Source of the DNA: Rhabditoides inermis | Lineage: Eukaryota; Nematoda; Chromadorea; Rhabditida; Rhabditidae | Assembly: GCA_963966185.1 (NCBI GenBank) | Contig: CAWZYM010000398.1 | Coordinates: 711,001-775,000 of the forward strand | DNA length: 64,000 nt | Direction: 5' to 3' | Shown here: positions 1 through 21,571 of the stretch, in pieces | How positions within the stretch are numbered: position 1 is the first letter of the stretch | Layout: each line of letters begins with the position of its first letter | The notes under the pieces: model-generated | The model's input: only the letters and a program-made list of their open reading frames with translations | Database searches by the model: none | What the model was told of the DNA's origin: nothing | Program-made: the position numbers and the translations under genes

Positions 1-2884
1 GATCGCATCCGTGATCGCAATACCCAGACGCTCGTCAGCAGTCGAGATGGCGACAATCTTTCCGCTGTTGCGGTCCTCATCCAACACCTAAACAAACAAA
101 TCCTGAGCCAATCGCCAGCTTGTCCAAATTTCACAACGAATGACAAAAACTAATTCACAAAAATCTAAATGCCCACCTTGAACTGCTCGCCCTCCTTGGC
201 GTAGAGAACAATCACCTGCGAGTTGACGCCGACCTAAAAACAAGGGGGGGGGGGGGTAACCAATAAAACAACAAACAAACAAACAAAAACAATCAACCCA
301 CCCCTAGGTAGTCGATGGTGGGAATGGGGCAGACGGTGTGCACGTGATAGTTGACCGTCGTGTGCACGCCCTCCTCGAGAGCCTCGCCGCGAGACGCCGA
401 GCCTGCAAATCATTCAAATAATTCATAATTGAAAATACTGCATTGCACAATCATTCCATAGCTTCAAAAGAAAGAATGTGTATTCGAGACGAATTGAATA
501 CATTTGCAAACTGAAACATATTTTTCGCAGCTATAACGAATTATTTTCATATTGTAATACTAGGACAGCTAATTATTTTCCTACCGTAATTCGTAATACT
601 AAGACAGCTAATTATTTTCCTACCGTAATTCGGTAATACTAGGACAGCTAATTATTTTCATACCGTAATACTTATTACAAATCTAATTATTTTCATACCG
701 TAATACAAAAACGTGAAATATTGTCCCCCTTTTTTAAATATTGAGATAATGAATTTAATTAACTCTTGATAAAAAATCGAACGCCGTTCATTGAATAACC
801 ATAATTTTCAAAGACAAAAAATGAGGATACCACAAATTAGTGTTTACAACACATACCCTCACCATAGTCATTGGTCGCTAGTGACTGGGTGATAAGGTAG
901 AGGTTGCGATCCGTAACCAGCAGTTGTCTAAACATCACTTACAACTTACAATCATAAACGTGTGAAAAAAACACTCACCTAGTGAGCGGGTTTCCGCCGG
1001 CAAAGTTCTCGTAGACGTGATACATCTTCTGGAAGCGCTCGCCTTGATCGACGTCGATCAGTACGTCCATGTTCAGCTGCAGAATCTCACCCTGTTGCAG
1101 GCTGAAACACAATTATGAAATAATGCCATAATCAAAATGCATCACCAAGAAAACCATTATCGAAATTCACTCACGCTTGGTGAAACAACTCAAACTCCCA
1201 TATACAAAAAAACAGCAAAATATTCACCAACCTGCACTCTCCCTCGACAAGCTTCTCCTCCTGCTTCTCCTCCTCCCTCCGCCGCATCTCGTCCATGTGG
1301 AGGAGCGAGTCGAACGAGCGCGACTCCATGTCGTCCATCTTCAGCTGCGACATCGTCTTCCGCATCACGTCGTCCAGACGCTCCTCCCGACGCTCCTCCA
1401 CCTTGTCCGGCTAGAACACCCCAATTTATTTTATTTCATCTCGATATGTTTTCGGTTCGTCTGCAACACTACTACGTCACTACCAGACGTCATGTGATAA
1501 TCCAGCTTCGCAAGCATGCGTAATGTGACAAAAATATAAATTAATATGTGAAAATGAACATTCACTGACTTTGACCTCCTCGGGCGGGGCGCCGTCGACG
1601 AACCCATTCATGCGGTTGCGGCGCTGTCGGATCAGCTCGTTCAGAATGAACTCCTGTAGGGAACAACGTGTACAGTCTGATGGTCTGAACTCTGAACATG
1701 TTCGCCTACCTGGTCTTTGGTCGTGTGCGGGGCCTTGTCGGTGAGGTCGGTGGTCGGGTCGGTGAGAAGCGACGCGTCCTCTTCCGGGATCGTCTCCGTC
1801 TCCCGACTACAACACTGTTACAATAATAAAACAAATAAACAACACAGTTTTATTAATGTAATAGGAGGTGGATAACGAAATGGACTCACCGTCTTCTCCT
1901 TCGCCTTGATGCCTGCGAGGGAGTGACCATGGGTTCGATGACGACCGCCGCCGCCACCGGTTGCTCCAGACGAACCGACGGACTCTGAGAGGAGTTGGAC
2001 ATGGGTATTCCGGTAGTGTGGACTCACATTGAACGCAAACTGTGCGTGTTGTATGCCCTCAATCTTCTTGGTGACTGTGGAGAGGAGGCGCGAGTTGCGC
2101 ACACACGCATTCTTGTGGTAGAACCGAACAAGTAATGACCTGAAACAATATGGTAACGACAACAATCTAGTAATGTAAGGAAGTGAACGTACTTGTTGTG
2201 GTTGAATGCGAGGAGTTGGAAGTGGAGCGAGCCCCTGTTGAGCGCGTCTTTGAGCCAGGCGATAGACATGGCGCGCTCCGATCGCGCATCCCACTCCACC
2301 GACAACAGCTCACTGAAACAATACAATCAATCATTTATCCGAAATCTTTATATCAAGTATCTAAATATGACAACACAATCATGATGATATGAAACATACA
2401 GTAATGCCTAAGATACATTACCATGGGTGTGCTAGGCTGTACATGTGGGTGTGCTAGGCTGCACAACTCATAACATGATAAAATGAGTACTCACCATTCC
2501 GTTTTGGGCAGAAACTGCTTCGCATAGTTCCAGTAGCAGCGGTCGCCGCTCAGCAGGCTGGAGTGGGGTGTTATAAGTTATAACAAACATGTAACATGAA
2601 AACAAAGACCAAAATGGAAAAACATCAAAACATGCTCACCCATAGCTCATCAATTTGTCGAGGGCGTTGAGGAGGGGCTTGGCGACGGCGCACTGCGCAT
2701 CGATCACCTCCGTCTCCTCGCCCGCCGACTCGATCAGACGCACCAGCTGCGTCTGCAATATACTTTGTACGTCATACATCATCCCTACGTCAACATAAGA
2801 ACAGCAACCCACCTGGAAGTCATCGTGGTTGTCGCGCGTGGCGCGAATCTCGGGCTTTAGCGATATGGGCGAGAGCTGGTACAT
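1..2884 (-). CDS. RUN and PH-like domain protein, PLEKHM2/SKIP type (3' partial)
   Basis: Fourteen exons read on the minus strand: 2884-2813, 2752-2640, 2557-2495, 2312-2193, 2139-2028, 1984-1890, 1806-1710, 1653-1570, 1410-1232, 1101-979, 927-857, 402-302, 233-177, 87-1. They give 458 codons in one frame and run off the window. Residues 1-160 form a RUN domain, with LVRLIESAGEETEVID near the start, WLKDALNRGSL, and FYHKNACV closely matching the YYVKNALV of human PLEKHM2. A short charged linker follows (Arg run near 190, Glu/Lys coiled coil near 260-305). From about 315 a PH-like module has FQKMYHVY and LLVTDRNLYLI, parallel to FKMIRM and VLLTDCYVYLL in PLEKHM2. PLEKHM2 is an ARL8 effector that links lysosomes to kinesin-1; the same role here is inferred. 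The linker is far shorter than in human. The ATG lies 3 bp after a TTGCAG acceptor, so this start is likely trans-spliced. The C-terminal PH domain is outside the window. Confidence 0.72.
541..720. repeat. AT-rich tandem minisatellite, about 3.5 copies
   Basis: Units of roughly 50 bp share the core GACAGCTAATTATTTTC followed by TACCGTAAT. They lie in the largest intron (403-856) of the PLEKHM2-like gene. The last copy is degenerate. Confidence 0.7.
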
Positions 2885-5018
2885 ATCTGCAACAGAAGCA
2901 TGAGTGAATAGACGCTACGCGTTGCGCACTTGAACTATGGCAGATAACGATTGGAACAAAGGAAAAGCGAAATCGCAGACGACGGGGGTGCGGTGATAAT
3001 GCAACAGAGGAAACAGATGTGCGCGGGGTACAAACGCACGTAACCTACAAGACATGTGAAAAAACACGACTAACCTGTTAGTTGTAGAGGTGTTGCGTCA
3101 CTGATTAGCCATCAAACAGTCGATTCATCTGCGTGCGCACATTGCCAATCGCTTCGGTACAGAACGAACCAATCGATGCGGCTATCCCGCCGCAAATGCG
3201 GCAAATTACGGTGGTTGCCCGGGCACGCCAATCGCGGCGGGACGCGAGCCAGCTGCGAGCTTTGCGCTTGCTAGCCCCAACTCGATTAGTGTTTTTCCCA
3301 CCCTCTCTCCTCTCCCTCTTTTTTTCGTGGGACGGAGGAGAGAGTGTGTCGCCCCGCTTGGTCCATTGTATCGACGAGCGTGGCTAGTTCAATGATCAGC
3401 CCCTCCCACACTCTCTTCTTCGAATCTCCGCCCCCAAATGTCAACCTCTATTCTCAAATGCAGCGCCTTCCTCTTTCTCCCGCTCTCTTCGCAAAGAGAG
3501 AGAAAGAGTGTCGTCTTACATCCCGAGTAGGCCTTTCACCCCGAGTCTAGCTGTCTCGCAATTATCGCCCACCAATTTCGGGTGACATCACTTGTCCACT
3601 CCCTCTTTCCCCCATCTCTATCTCTCTCATCCATACATAGGATCGGCCTCCTTGTTTTCCTTCCCCTCTCCCGCAATTTCGGGACAGCCGCTCGTCGTCG
3701 TCGTGTGTGTGTGTGTTTTTTTCTGGTAATCTCATTTGGGTGTGAATATGGCTCGACTCTCCTACCAGTCTCCATTTACATTCCAGCATGGACCTCCTCA
3801 GCATCCACCCCTCTGCCTCCAAGCCGTCTCTCCTCTCCTCATACTGGTCCATCCACGTGCAAATACCCGTGAGTAACATGCATATGTAATGTGTGCGATG
3901 TACAGCAAATCAATAGCGGCATACGAAAATGTGTTTGTTGAATTCAACCCTCTCAAGCAGTGTTATTACCTGCTAGGGTGTAACCAGGGCCTTTGCGGCT
4001 TCGCCCCGTCAACAAAAACTCCCATGCATGTCGTGTGTGAGTGTGTGGCCATTGATGTGAGAAAGAGGGGAGGGAGAGGAGAGATAGAGACGCAACACAG
4101 CACATACATCTCCCATGAAGGGCATTATGGGCGGCGGGATGTGTGTCGTCGTCGCGGCGGACTGACGAGCGCGTCTTTTAGGCGTGCGAATCGAATGAGC
4201 TGGATGTGGGCTCGTGCGAGCAGTGCTCTCTCCCCGACACCACACAGATATCGCCCGCGCCACTACGAACTAGCAAGAGCCTCACAGGTACGCTCATCCC
4301 TCTCCTCTCCTCTCCTCTCCCCCCCTCTCTCTCTCTCTATCTCTCGCTCTCTTTCTCGGCTTCCTTTGCCGGATGCCATCTCCGCGTTAGCACTGGCGAG
4401 ACTCGATTTGTATCGCGTTCCGAATAGGCACAGTGCGTCGCTAGAACACGACTAAATCAATGTGAGCTATCTAAGACGACTCTCATAAGCATAAGTCGTC
4501 CTTGCCGCCACCTCGCCCGGAAAACGCGTCGACACGCGATAGTGCACTCATGCCTAGCTGGATTTCGTGGATTGCCTCGGCCCTCCTATTCAGTGACATA
4601 TCGCCCGCCACTATGTCGCTTCGGCCCTCACTCTCTTTTTTTTTGGCGTCCCATCCATTTGTATACCCTCCCTCTTCCTCTCTTCCACATGTGCAAAGCG
4701 CATCCCATTTATGGATGGCGGGCGGCAACAATGAACCGTGTCTCTGAGATGTCACTTTGGGCGCGATAATTTACACGGATGGCTGAAATGAAAGACGAGA
4801 AAAAAGATAAAGAAGAACGCGATATATAGATGGGGAAAATGCGTGAAGTGTGGTGGTGCAGTGAATGCTCTTTACCGTGATGAAGCCCTTTATTTGGCAA
4901 ATACACGAATGCAGTAAGATAATATACTCGGAAACAACATCTCTCATCTACCCATACCGGGTATCATCTTGTAAAGTAGATTTTAATAACCCGATTTGCA
5001 GACCTACAAGTGAACGAT
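2885..5018. other. Divergent intergenic region, probable shared promoter
   Basis: About 2.1 kb lies between the start of the minus-strand RUN-domain gene and the plus-strand ORF at 5019. It has C/T-rich runs (for example 4285-4350) but no exon with convincing splice sites or protein similarity. The open frames here are low-complexity. Confidence 0.5.
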
Positions 5019-5153
5019 ATGAGCGAGAAGAAGGGGGGCGAGGCTGCTGGTAGCTCGGAGCCCCCGGCAGAGCAGGCTACCGACAGAGAAGAACGGATAA
5101 ACGGCAACGTGCGCGAGTGGCTTCAAAGGATCGACATATCGCAGAAACTGTGA
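5019..5153 (+). CDS. Small acidic 44-residue ORF, function unknown
   Basis: The ATG at 5019 is 17 bp after a good acceptor (GATTTGCAG ending at 5001), as expected for a trans-spliced or spliced 5' end. The frame codes a hydrophilic N-terminus rich in Lys, Gly, Glu and Pro and ends with NVREWLQRIDISQKL, which could form an amphipathic helix. The stop is TGA at 5151. A GTGAGC donor overlaps it (exon end at 5149). Splicing to the CAG acceptor near 5230 would replace the last residues with about ten others before a TAA. I do not recognise the protein. Third-position G/C use resembles the neighbouring real exons. It may be a short gene or the first exon of a longer transcript antisense to the ctbp-1 3' region. 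Confidence 0.4.
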   Translation: MSEKKGGEAAGSSEPPAEQATDREERINGNVREWLQRIDISQKL

Positions 5154-5723
5154 GCCTCATTCCTCTGCTACCGTACCCCTACTGGTCCCGTTGTTTATGT
5201 ATCTGCTCGATCTCTATTCCCTGTCAACAGATTACTATGTGTATTTGTACAAAGATAACTTTTTTTTACAAATGTTTTATATTTTGATCGATCAATCGGT
5301 GCAACAATGCGTGACACACTGCGAAGTACAAAAAAAAACGAGACAAAGTAAAATCGGTGAGAGAGCGCGCGCGTGAAAAATCAGTGAAGTAGGAAAAACA
5401 ATCTCGGTGTGTATGGATGTAGTGATGTTGACAACTAGGAACTATCGATGGCTGAAAATCGAAAAAGAGTGAGTGCGAAGAGAACAAAATATACTGTATA
5501 AATTATGACTTAAATTCGAAACACGGAGTCTCTTTGTCATGGCGCAGTCATGGCTGGTCGGGGAAAAATACTCACTCCTCTTTCTCACATACTCACTACT
5601 ATCAACAAACAAATAAGAAAACAACAATCTCTCTCTCACGCTCCGGATAAAGCTTGGCGATATGGATGGGTGAACGGAATCTAGGAATGAGGAGGGGCGG
5701 GACTTGGAGGGGCGTGGCGTGCG
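5154..5723. other. Intergenic region and ctbp-1 3' UTR
   Basis: This lies between the small plus-strand ORF and the minus-strand ctbp-1 stop. It is A/T-rich and must hold the ctbp-1 3' UTR. I saw no exact AATAAA for ctbp-1. No coding signal is supported. Confidence 0.4.
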
Positions 5724-15581
<9,858 letters not shown>

Positions 15582-16464
15582 GTCGAGCCAGCAGGGAGAC
15601 ACTACTGCCAGGGCCGGGGGCCGACTGGGGGTGGGTGGAGCCGGCGGAGGCGATTGGGGCTGCTGCTCTGCCAGTGGGAGCGAGAGAGAGAGGCGACCAG
15701 GTATACGGTAGCGGGCCGGGGCGGCGGCTGGCTGCCAGAGCTCGGCAGAGAGACCACGGGGCGGGACTCCACTCGAATCGATGGGGGGAAAAGCGGGGTG
15801 AGAGTGGAGAGAGAGACAGTGAGAGGAGAGGCTCACACACAGAGAGAGGCGCCTCCCGCCCCGGCAGTCACCTGCTGATTGGGCTATTCTCTCATATCCT
15901 CTCCTTTCTCCCCCCTCTCTATATCACTCTCCCGGGAGAGAGGGCGGCCACGGCAGATCGCTTGTGTGTGTGTGTGTGTTGCCTACCGCAGCGCCTCGAG
16001 CCTATACCACTAATGAGGCGATGCTCTACCGTAGCCGCTGCCGCTGCCGCGAGCTTGTCCGGCACTCAGTACAGGATAGTTATTGTTATCGCCGCTTTCA
16101 TATATCCACACCATCACCTAGTACGTGATGCGTTAAGCCCCCGAGGGGATTGTGAGGGCAAATACAGCAGAGACAGTAACCCCGCGGATCATAATCGAAT
16201 CATATCAGAAACAATTAGAGGAACTGCGATCGCGACATGATGAGGTGAGAGAGAGCAGCACAATTAACGGAGAAGCATTTGAATAATCGGGGCAGCGAAA
16301 TCGAGTGAGAGAGAGCAAGAAAAGTGCGCGATATTGTCGTGTGGGGGGTGAAAGTGAGACAAGATGCAACGGGGACGGGGCATCTTTTCAAAAAACGAGT
16401 TTCGGCCACACGGTGCCCGCCCGCCCGCACACACGCACCGCCACACGACGGTCATTCTCTCTCC

Positions 16465-16507
<43 letters not shown>

Positions 16508-16994
16508 CTTGATCAAGCGTTGCCTGGCTAGGAGCCAAGCGCGCGCCTTGGCAGTGCGAGAGAGAGAGAAGTTGGAGAGAGAGAGAGAGAGAAACAGGAA
16601 GAAGAAGGGATTACCACTCTTGGGGCGCAGATTAATGAAGCCAATTCGTGTCCTGCAAGAATGCGCTACAATATATATGAATAGAGTGCAACTTGCGGAG
16701 ACGCATCCAGGAACACAGAGAGTATTCGGAAGGAGTATTGCTTTGAAACAGTCATGAGGCGGCGAGAGTTGGCGTGAATCGCGCTCCCCTCATGTGATAT
16801 CGCATTCCCCAAGTGTAGTAAACGGCAGTCGCCAAGATTATGCCGGACCCTCCCGATAAGAGACGCCCGAATAGTTGCCAGAATTGCGCGTTCGAATTGG
16901 CGCGCATTCCACTGACCACTCGTAGCTATGGCGACCTACGCAACAGAGGCGACATTCACAACACCTTCTTCGTCCTTCTCTCCCTCCTCTGCAC
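15582..16994. other. Divergent promoter region between ctbp-1 and a small GTPase gene
   Basis: About 1.4 kb separates two divergent start codons. It holds a CT microsatellite at about 16460-16502 and GA runs near 16558-16592. No exon is supported. Confidence 0.5.
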
Positions 16995-18237
16995 ATGGAC
17001 GTGTCTGCACTTGTCTTTCTCGGTGAGTCTCTTCTCCGGCTTGGAAGTAGAGCTATGCAAATTGCTTTCGCCGGAGTCGGGGGAGCGGCTCGTATTGAGG
17101 GAGCGGGAGAGAGAGAGGCGCCTCTGGAATCAAGTGTCAATCTCAATCAGGCCGGCTCGGGCCGAGCTCTCCTTCCGTGCGCCACTCAACCTCCACTCGG
17201 GGCTCTAAGCCAATTTCGGGTCGCCCCTTTCAGCGATAGCAAGAGAGGGGGGGGGAGGAGATGGCATCCTGGCAGCCACGGGGCAAATAGGACTCGGATG
17301 CCGGCGCCTTCCGCCACACGCGCCATTCACTTTCTCACGCCGCGAAAGCCACGGGTAGAGAGAATCGGGATTAGATCACCAGGCTCGGGGAAAAGCGAGC
17401 GAAAGGCGACTGGGTGCAGGGGATGCCAGAGACATTCTGCAGGTCCGCTCAGATCCGGCAAGACTACAGTGGCGCGAAAGCTGGATGGCGAGAGGGTGAA
17501 CGGCGATGAATACCAGTTGGTAAGCTAGAGATATGTCAATTTTGATAATATATGTTTTCAGACAATCCTCCCCACTTGTCGCTCGAAACGACTTCCACTA
17601 CCATCCAATGAACACCATACGGTAGTTTTCTTTTTTAAGATACAGGCATTTTAAAGATATGTTACGCTGTACTCCATTAAAATTCCGTACATCTACTGAA
17701 TAATATTGAAAGGAAGTAGAATTTAGTGACTTTCAATAATTCGACTGTGTTGATCTTTTAAGAATTGAAGAAAATACTGTGAATCAGCAAATCAGCTTAT
17801 TAGAAAAACTCGGAGATTCTGAAACTCCCATTGCTATACTCTCGAGACACACGTAATGAATGATGAAAAACGTGTGTGAAAAATGGAACCAATCAATTGA
17901 ATTCTCAACTTCTCAACGTCATAGTGTCGTCGATTTTCATGACTCACATTCGCAGATAGTCTTCACTGACACAGGAGCAATGGAGCTGGCTGGGTGGTTG
18001 AAACAAGCGGTCCTCGACAGTCCCAAGTGGGTTGTGAGTTTGATGTTTTTTTTTAAATGTTGTACCATGATTTTGAAATGTGTTTTACCCTGGTATGGTT
18101 GCTGCTACTATGCGGAACAACCGTGAATCTGCTGTGAAACTTGTTGGCAACGGTCAGAAAGCAAAGCTCGTAACCGTTCGAGAATGTTGTCGTTCATGGT
18201 TGATTGTGTTATTTTTTTTGATTTTTTTTTTGATTTT

Positions 18238-18320
<83 letters not shown>

Positions 18321-18453
18321 AAAACTTTTTTCAGGGTGTACGCGTGTCATTTGATACTGGTTTATGTGTACGATGCCACGGATAAGGCGTCGTTCCAGGC
18401 AGTACAGAGAATGGTTCAGGAGACGGAGGACCGACGGCATGAAGGTGAATCAG

Positions 18454-18490
<37 letters not shown>

Positions 18491-18909
18491 CACCTCTCCC
18501 TCTATCCCTCTATCTCTCTCCTCTCTCCTCCCTCGCTCGCTCCCTCTCTCTCCCTCTCTCCTTCTCTCTTTTCTTCTCTCTCCCGCTCCATTTCTCTCTC
18601 TCTCTTTCTCTCACTCTCACTCTCTATGTGTCCCTATATCTCCCTCTCTCCCTCTTTCCCTCTCCCCCTCTCTTTTCTTATATAACACTTTCAGGCATTT
18701 TGATCGGCACTCACTGCGATCAACAATCGAAAATGGCGGTATCGGAAGACAGGGCAGAGGACTTTGCGGAGAACAATGGACTACGCTACTTTGGCACTTC
18801 TATGGTGAGTTCTGAACACAGCCATATAATTGAGAAACTGTTGCAGGCAATGTCAACAGCGGACATTGAGCGTCTCTTTCGTGACGCGCTTGCCAAGATC
18901 TCGGAATGA
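16995..18909 (+). CDS. Divergent Ras-superfamily small GTPase A
   Basis: Exons: 16995-17022, 17443-17519, 17562-17621, 17956-18026, 18335-18444, 18695-18804, 18847-18909. They give 172 codons plus stop with consistent phases. Residues 1-17 give a beta strand and a complete P-loop (G10-PLRS-GKT). The switch II equivalent is FTDTGAMEL (D60), with the DxxG glycine displaced. LILVYVYDATDKASF is the usual strand before G4. G4 is GTHCD (120-124) instead of NKxD, so the base-contacting Asn and Lys are absent. G5 is weak (TSM). There is no C-terminal prenylation Cys; the end is AKISE. The length suits a minimal G domain. It resembles Rab/Rab-like proteins such as IFT27, but I cannot name an ortholog. 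GTP binding is likely but nucleotide specificity is uncertain. GTPase B at 36381-39429 has the same odd G4. Confidence 0.7.
18241..18316. repeat. (TA)n microsatellite in a GTPase intron
   Basis: About 76 bp of pure TA lies 18 bp before the TTTTTTCAG acceptor of the exon starting at 18335. Confidence 0.95.
18452..18678. repeat. CT-rich polypyrimidine intron of the GTPase A gene
   Basis: Nearly the entire intron between the exons ending at 18444 and starting at 18695 is C/T with CTCTCT and CCCTCT units. Confidence 0.85.
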
Positions 18910-19237
18910 GACACGCAGATCAAGCAAACACTGTACAAACTGATCCGATCTATCTCTTGAGTACCTCGCCTCGTGTATCCAGTAAACCCTCTGCCTATTT
19001 GCCTTATTGTTTTTTTTTCTTGGTTGCGTGTGTGCGTCGTCGATTGCTTGCTTGTTACACACACACACACACACACATGCACACTCGTTCATCCGCCATT
19101 GTGTCACTCCAGCGAAGACAGTTGTGTTTTCTCACTGCAGTTATCCCCCGCCACACTCCTCACCCATAGTCTCACACCCACGGACGCTCATATTCCGACT
19201 TCCGGCTGGCCACTGACATATTGATTATTTCGTTGAA

Positions 19238-20545
19238 ATGAGGATCTTGTTATGCGCGACGCTCGTCGTCGCTGTATCGGCTGGGGTGAGATTCACTACC
19301 TGTCAAACTCCAATCACAACATAATGAAAAATCGGAATCTTCTGATTTTCTCACCCAAAACAAGCCGTGTGTGTCAGAAAAAGCGTCGCGAGTCGTCGTC
19401 ATCTGGATCAGATGAGCTGAACGACGACTGGGAGGCAGCGTCGTGCGAGGCGTACGACAGGTGCCTCGCCACCTACGACGCCCTCAATCAGAAGTGCGAC
19501 GCGGCCACGCCGAAACATGTGAGACACCTGTATTGGGTGATTGCTGTTTCCCATCTACTTCCCTATTCCTAATGATGCGTTGTCGAGTTTCATATAACTG
19601 AAAGATTGCAGTTGGACGATGGTGATTCGTGCTACATCCCGATCTCGCGTCTGCACTATGAACTGATTGAGTTGAAGGAGAACCGAAGCCGATTGCTGAG
19701 ACAGTGTTTTGTCACTGGAAACGTGGAGAAGGTAGAGCTAGTTATAACGCAAAAAAGTTCGATTTTGTTCAGGTAACAAAGATCAGTCCCGAAGCAATTG
19801 ACAACGCGGCTGGCAGAGTGAGTATTTCGTTTCGAAATTTATACAGCGTTCTTTTTCACAGAGAATGCGCTCTGGCTGCCGGTCCAAGTTCGCTGAGATG
19901 GACCAAGCTATCGAAAAGATGGAGGTTTTGTAAAACGATCTGCTATATTCCTCGAAAAATAGTTTCAGCGCGAGGAGAAGAAGAACAAGCAAACAATGTC
20001 GTGCACTTCTATCGCTAAGAGATTCAAGGAGAAGTGCATCAAGATGGAGCGGTGTTGCGCTAGAATCAAGAGGTGCGATAAGATTGATGTTAATTGTAAG
20101 GTATGAATCTTGCTTCATCTTATCAATCACAAAAATGCACAGATTTTTGAATCAGTTCGTTGTTATCAGTGCTAACTCGCTTTATCACACGACACGATTA
20201 CCAGTAGTAAATTTCACAGACAAAGCGAGTTGCGTCATTTTCTGACCGAAATCGGTCAACAACCTTAAAAGTTCAACAGTGTTGTGTAGCGACGGTACAA
20301 GAGGGTAGCGCATTGTAGTGTGTATAGGATCCGATAATCCGATTTTGTCGCGAACGCACAACCGAGATTTGCTCACTATATATAGTCTAGAAAGCATTAG
20401 AAGTCGTGTGCGAAAATACATTGAAGTATTTGTTTTCAGTTGTCGCAAGATGGTGTCGCTGCACCCCTTGGCAGACTCGATCCGCACTCTGGAATCGCAA
20501 ATCAGCGAGGACCGGAAACATTGCAAAGAGTCACTCGGATACTAA
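19238..20545 (+). CDS. Secreted Cys-rich alpha-helical protein, function unknown
   Basis: Exons: 19238-19285, 19378-19518, 19612-19731, 19773-19817, 19862-19924, 19969-20072, 20440-20545. They give 208 codons plus stop. Residues 1-15 are a signal peptide (MRILLCATLVVAVSA), so the product is probably secreted. The mature part starts with a Lys/Arg/Ser-rich stretch. It then has paired cysteines spaced as in helical disulfide proteins: SCEAYDRC, QKC, DSC, QC, GC, SC, KC, CC, SC, HC. The last junction is uncertain. I use the donor AG|GTGCGA at 20073, which joins in frame to CRKMVSLHP. The alternative donor at 20101 gives a different tail that stops at a TAA at about 20578-20580. Poly(A) signals lie at 20576 and 20587. 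The gene starts 329 bp after GTPase A on the same strand, somewhat far for an operon. I do not recognise the family. Confidence 0.6.
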
Positions 20546-21571
20546 AAAATTGTGCACGATGTGCCTTGAAATTTAAATAAATTGTGAATAAAGTTTTATA
20601 TGTAAAGAAAATGTGAGAAATGTATAGTGCGAAAAGCGAACGTCGCAAAACGCAAAACGTAGTGTTTCGTAGTGATCGCGTCTTCTCAGTACCGCCCGTG
20701 TACAGAATTCTCTTGTATTAACGATCCCAACGCGAATCCGTCGTAGTCTGTCCTTCTTGGTTGTTTTCTTGTTGGGTAAACAATTAATAAACATATTAAT
20801 TACAACAAACGAGATTTGATTGTGTAGTTAGTCGTGGTGACGTCATCGTCCGACTGTATGGGTGGTCTCGTATATTGATTTGATGTTTCATGGCCCTCTT
20901 CAAGTGTTGGCACCAGTCCAGGCGTTCGTTTGTATAGCTCTCCTGGCATGCCGCGGGTTACATCGTCGAAACAACGCCCAAACATGATGCGCGCTTGTAA
21001 ATCTAGCGTGTGCTTGATCCGTCCTTACATGTACATTATTTTCATATTTATACAAACGCGCGCCCACTCGTTTGCCAATCACTACGTCATTTGTTTTGAA
21101 TCATCATTTGCTTCTCGCGCCAAAAGTGTTCCGTTCGACCATGAACATCGTCTTATACGAAACATTCAGTTGAAAATTGTGTTTGTTATAATGGAATTAA
21201 TATGGTTCATCGTATTCTACTTATTTTATTGTCGTCTGAAAGTCGTTTGTTTCCCCTCTGCTGTTCCTCTTACACCTCCACCTCCTGCACTCATCCGTTG
21301 CTGATCCTTAGCGTTGATTTGTCTACATATCCCTGATTTCACAACTGTTTATATTGTTTTATAGCGTATTCACTTATTCTCAAATAATGTTGTTATACAG
21401 ATAATCCTATTTCTTATTTCTCTTCTCGTTCATCCATTTACCGTACCCTACCCTACTCATAACCTCCCACTCTTACATATTTCGCCAGTCTTTCGTAATT
21501 GTAATTATTGATCGATATATCGATTTTTCGATCGTTTTATCGATTAGCTCAGCGTTGTCTCACGGGCTGAG
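20546..21571. other. 3' UTR of the secreted-protein gene and taf-3 promoter region
   Basis: Two overlapping-strength AATAAA signals (20576-20581 and 20587-20592) end the upstream gene. The remaining roughly 950 bp is A/T-rich and ends with a cluster of ATCGAT-type palindromes at 21509-21546 just before the taf-3 ATG. No exon is supported. Confidence 0.5.
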
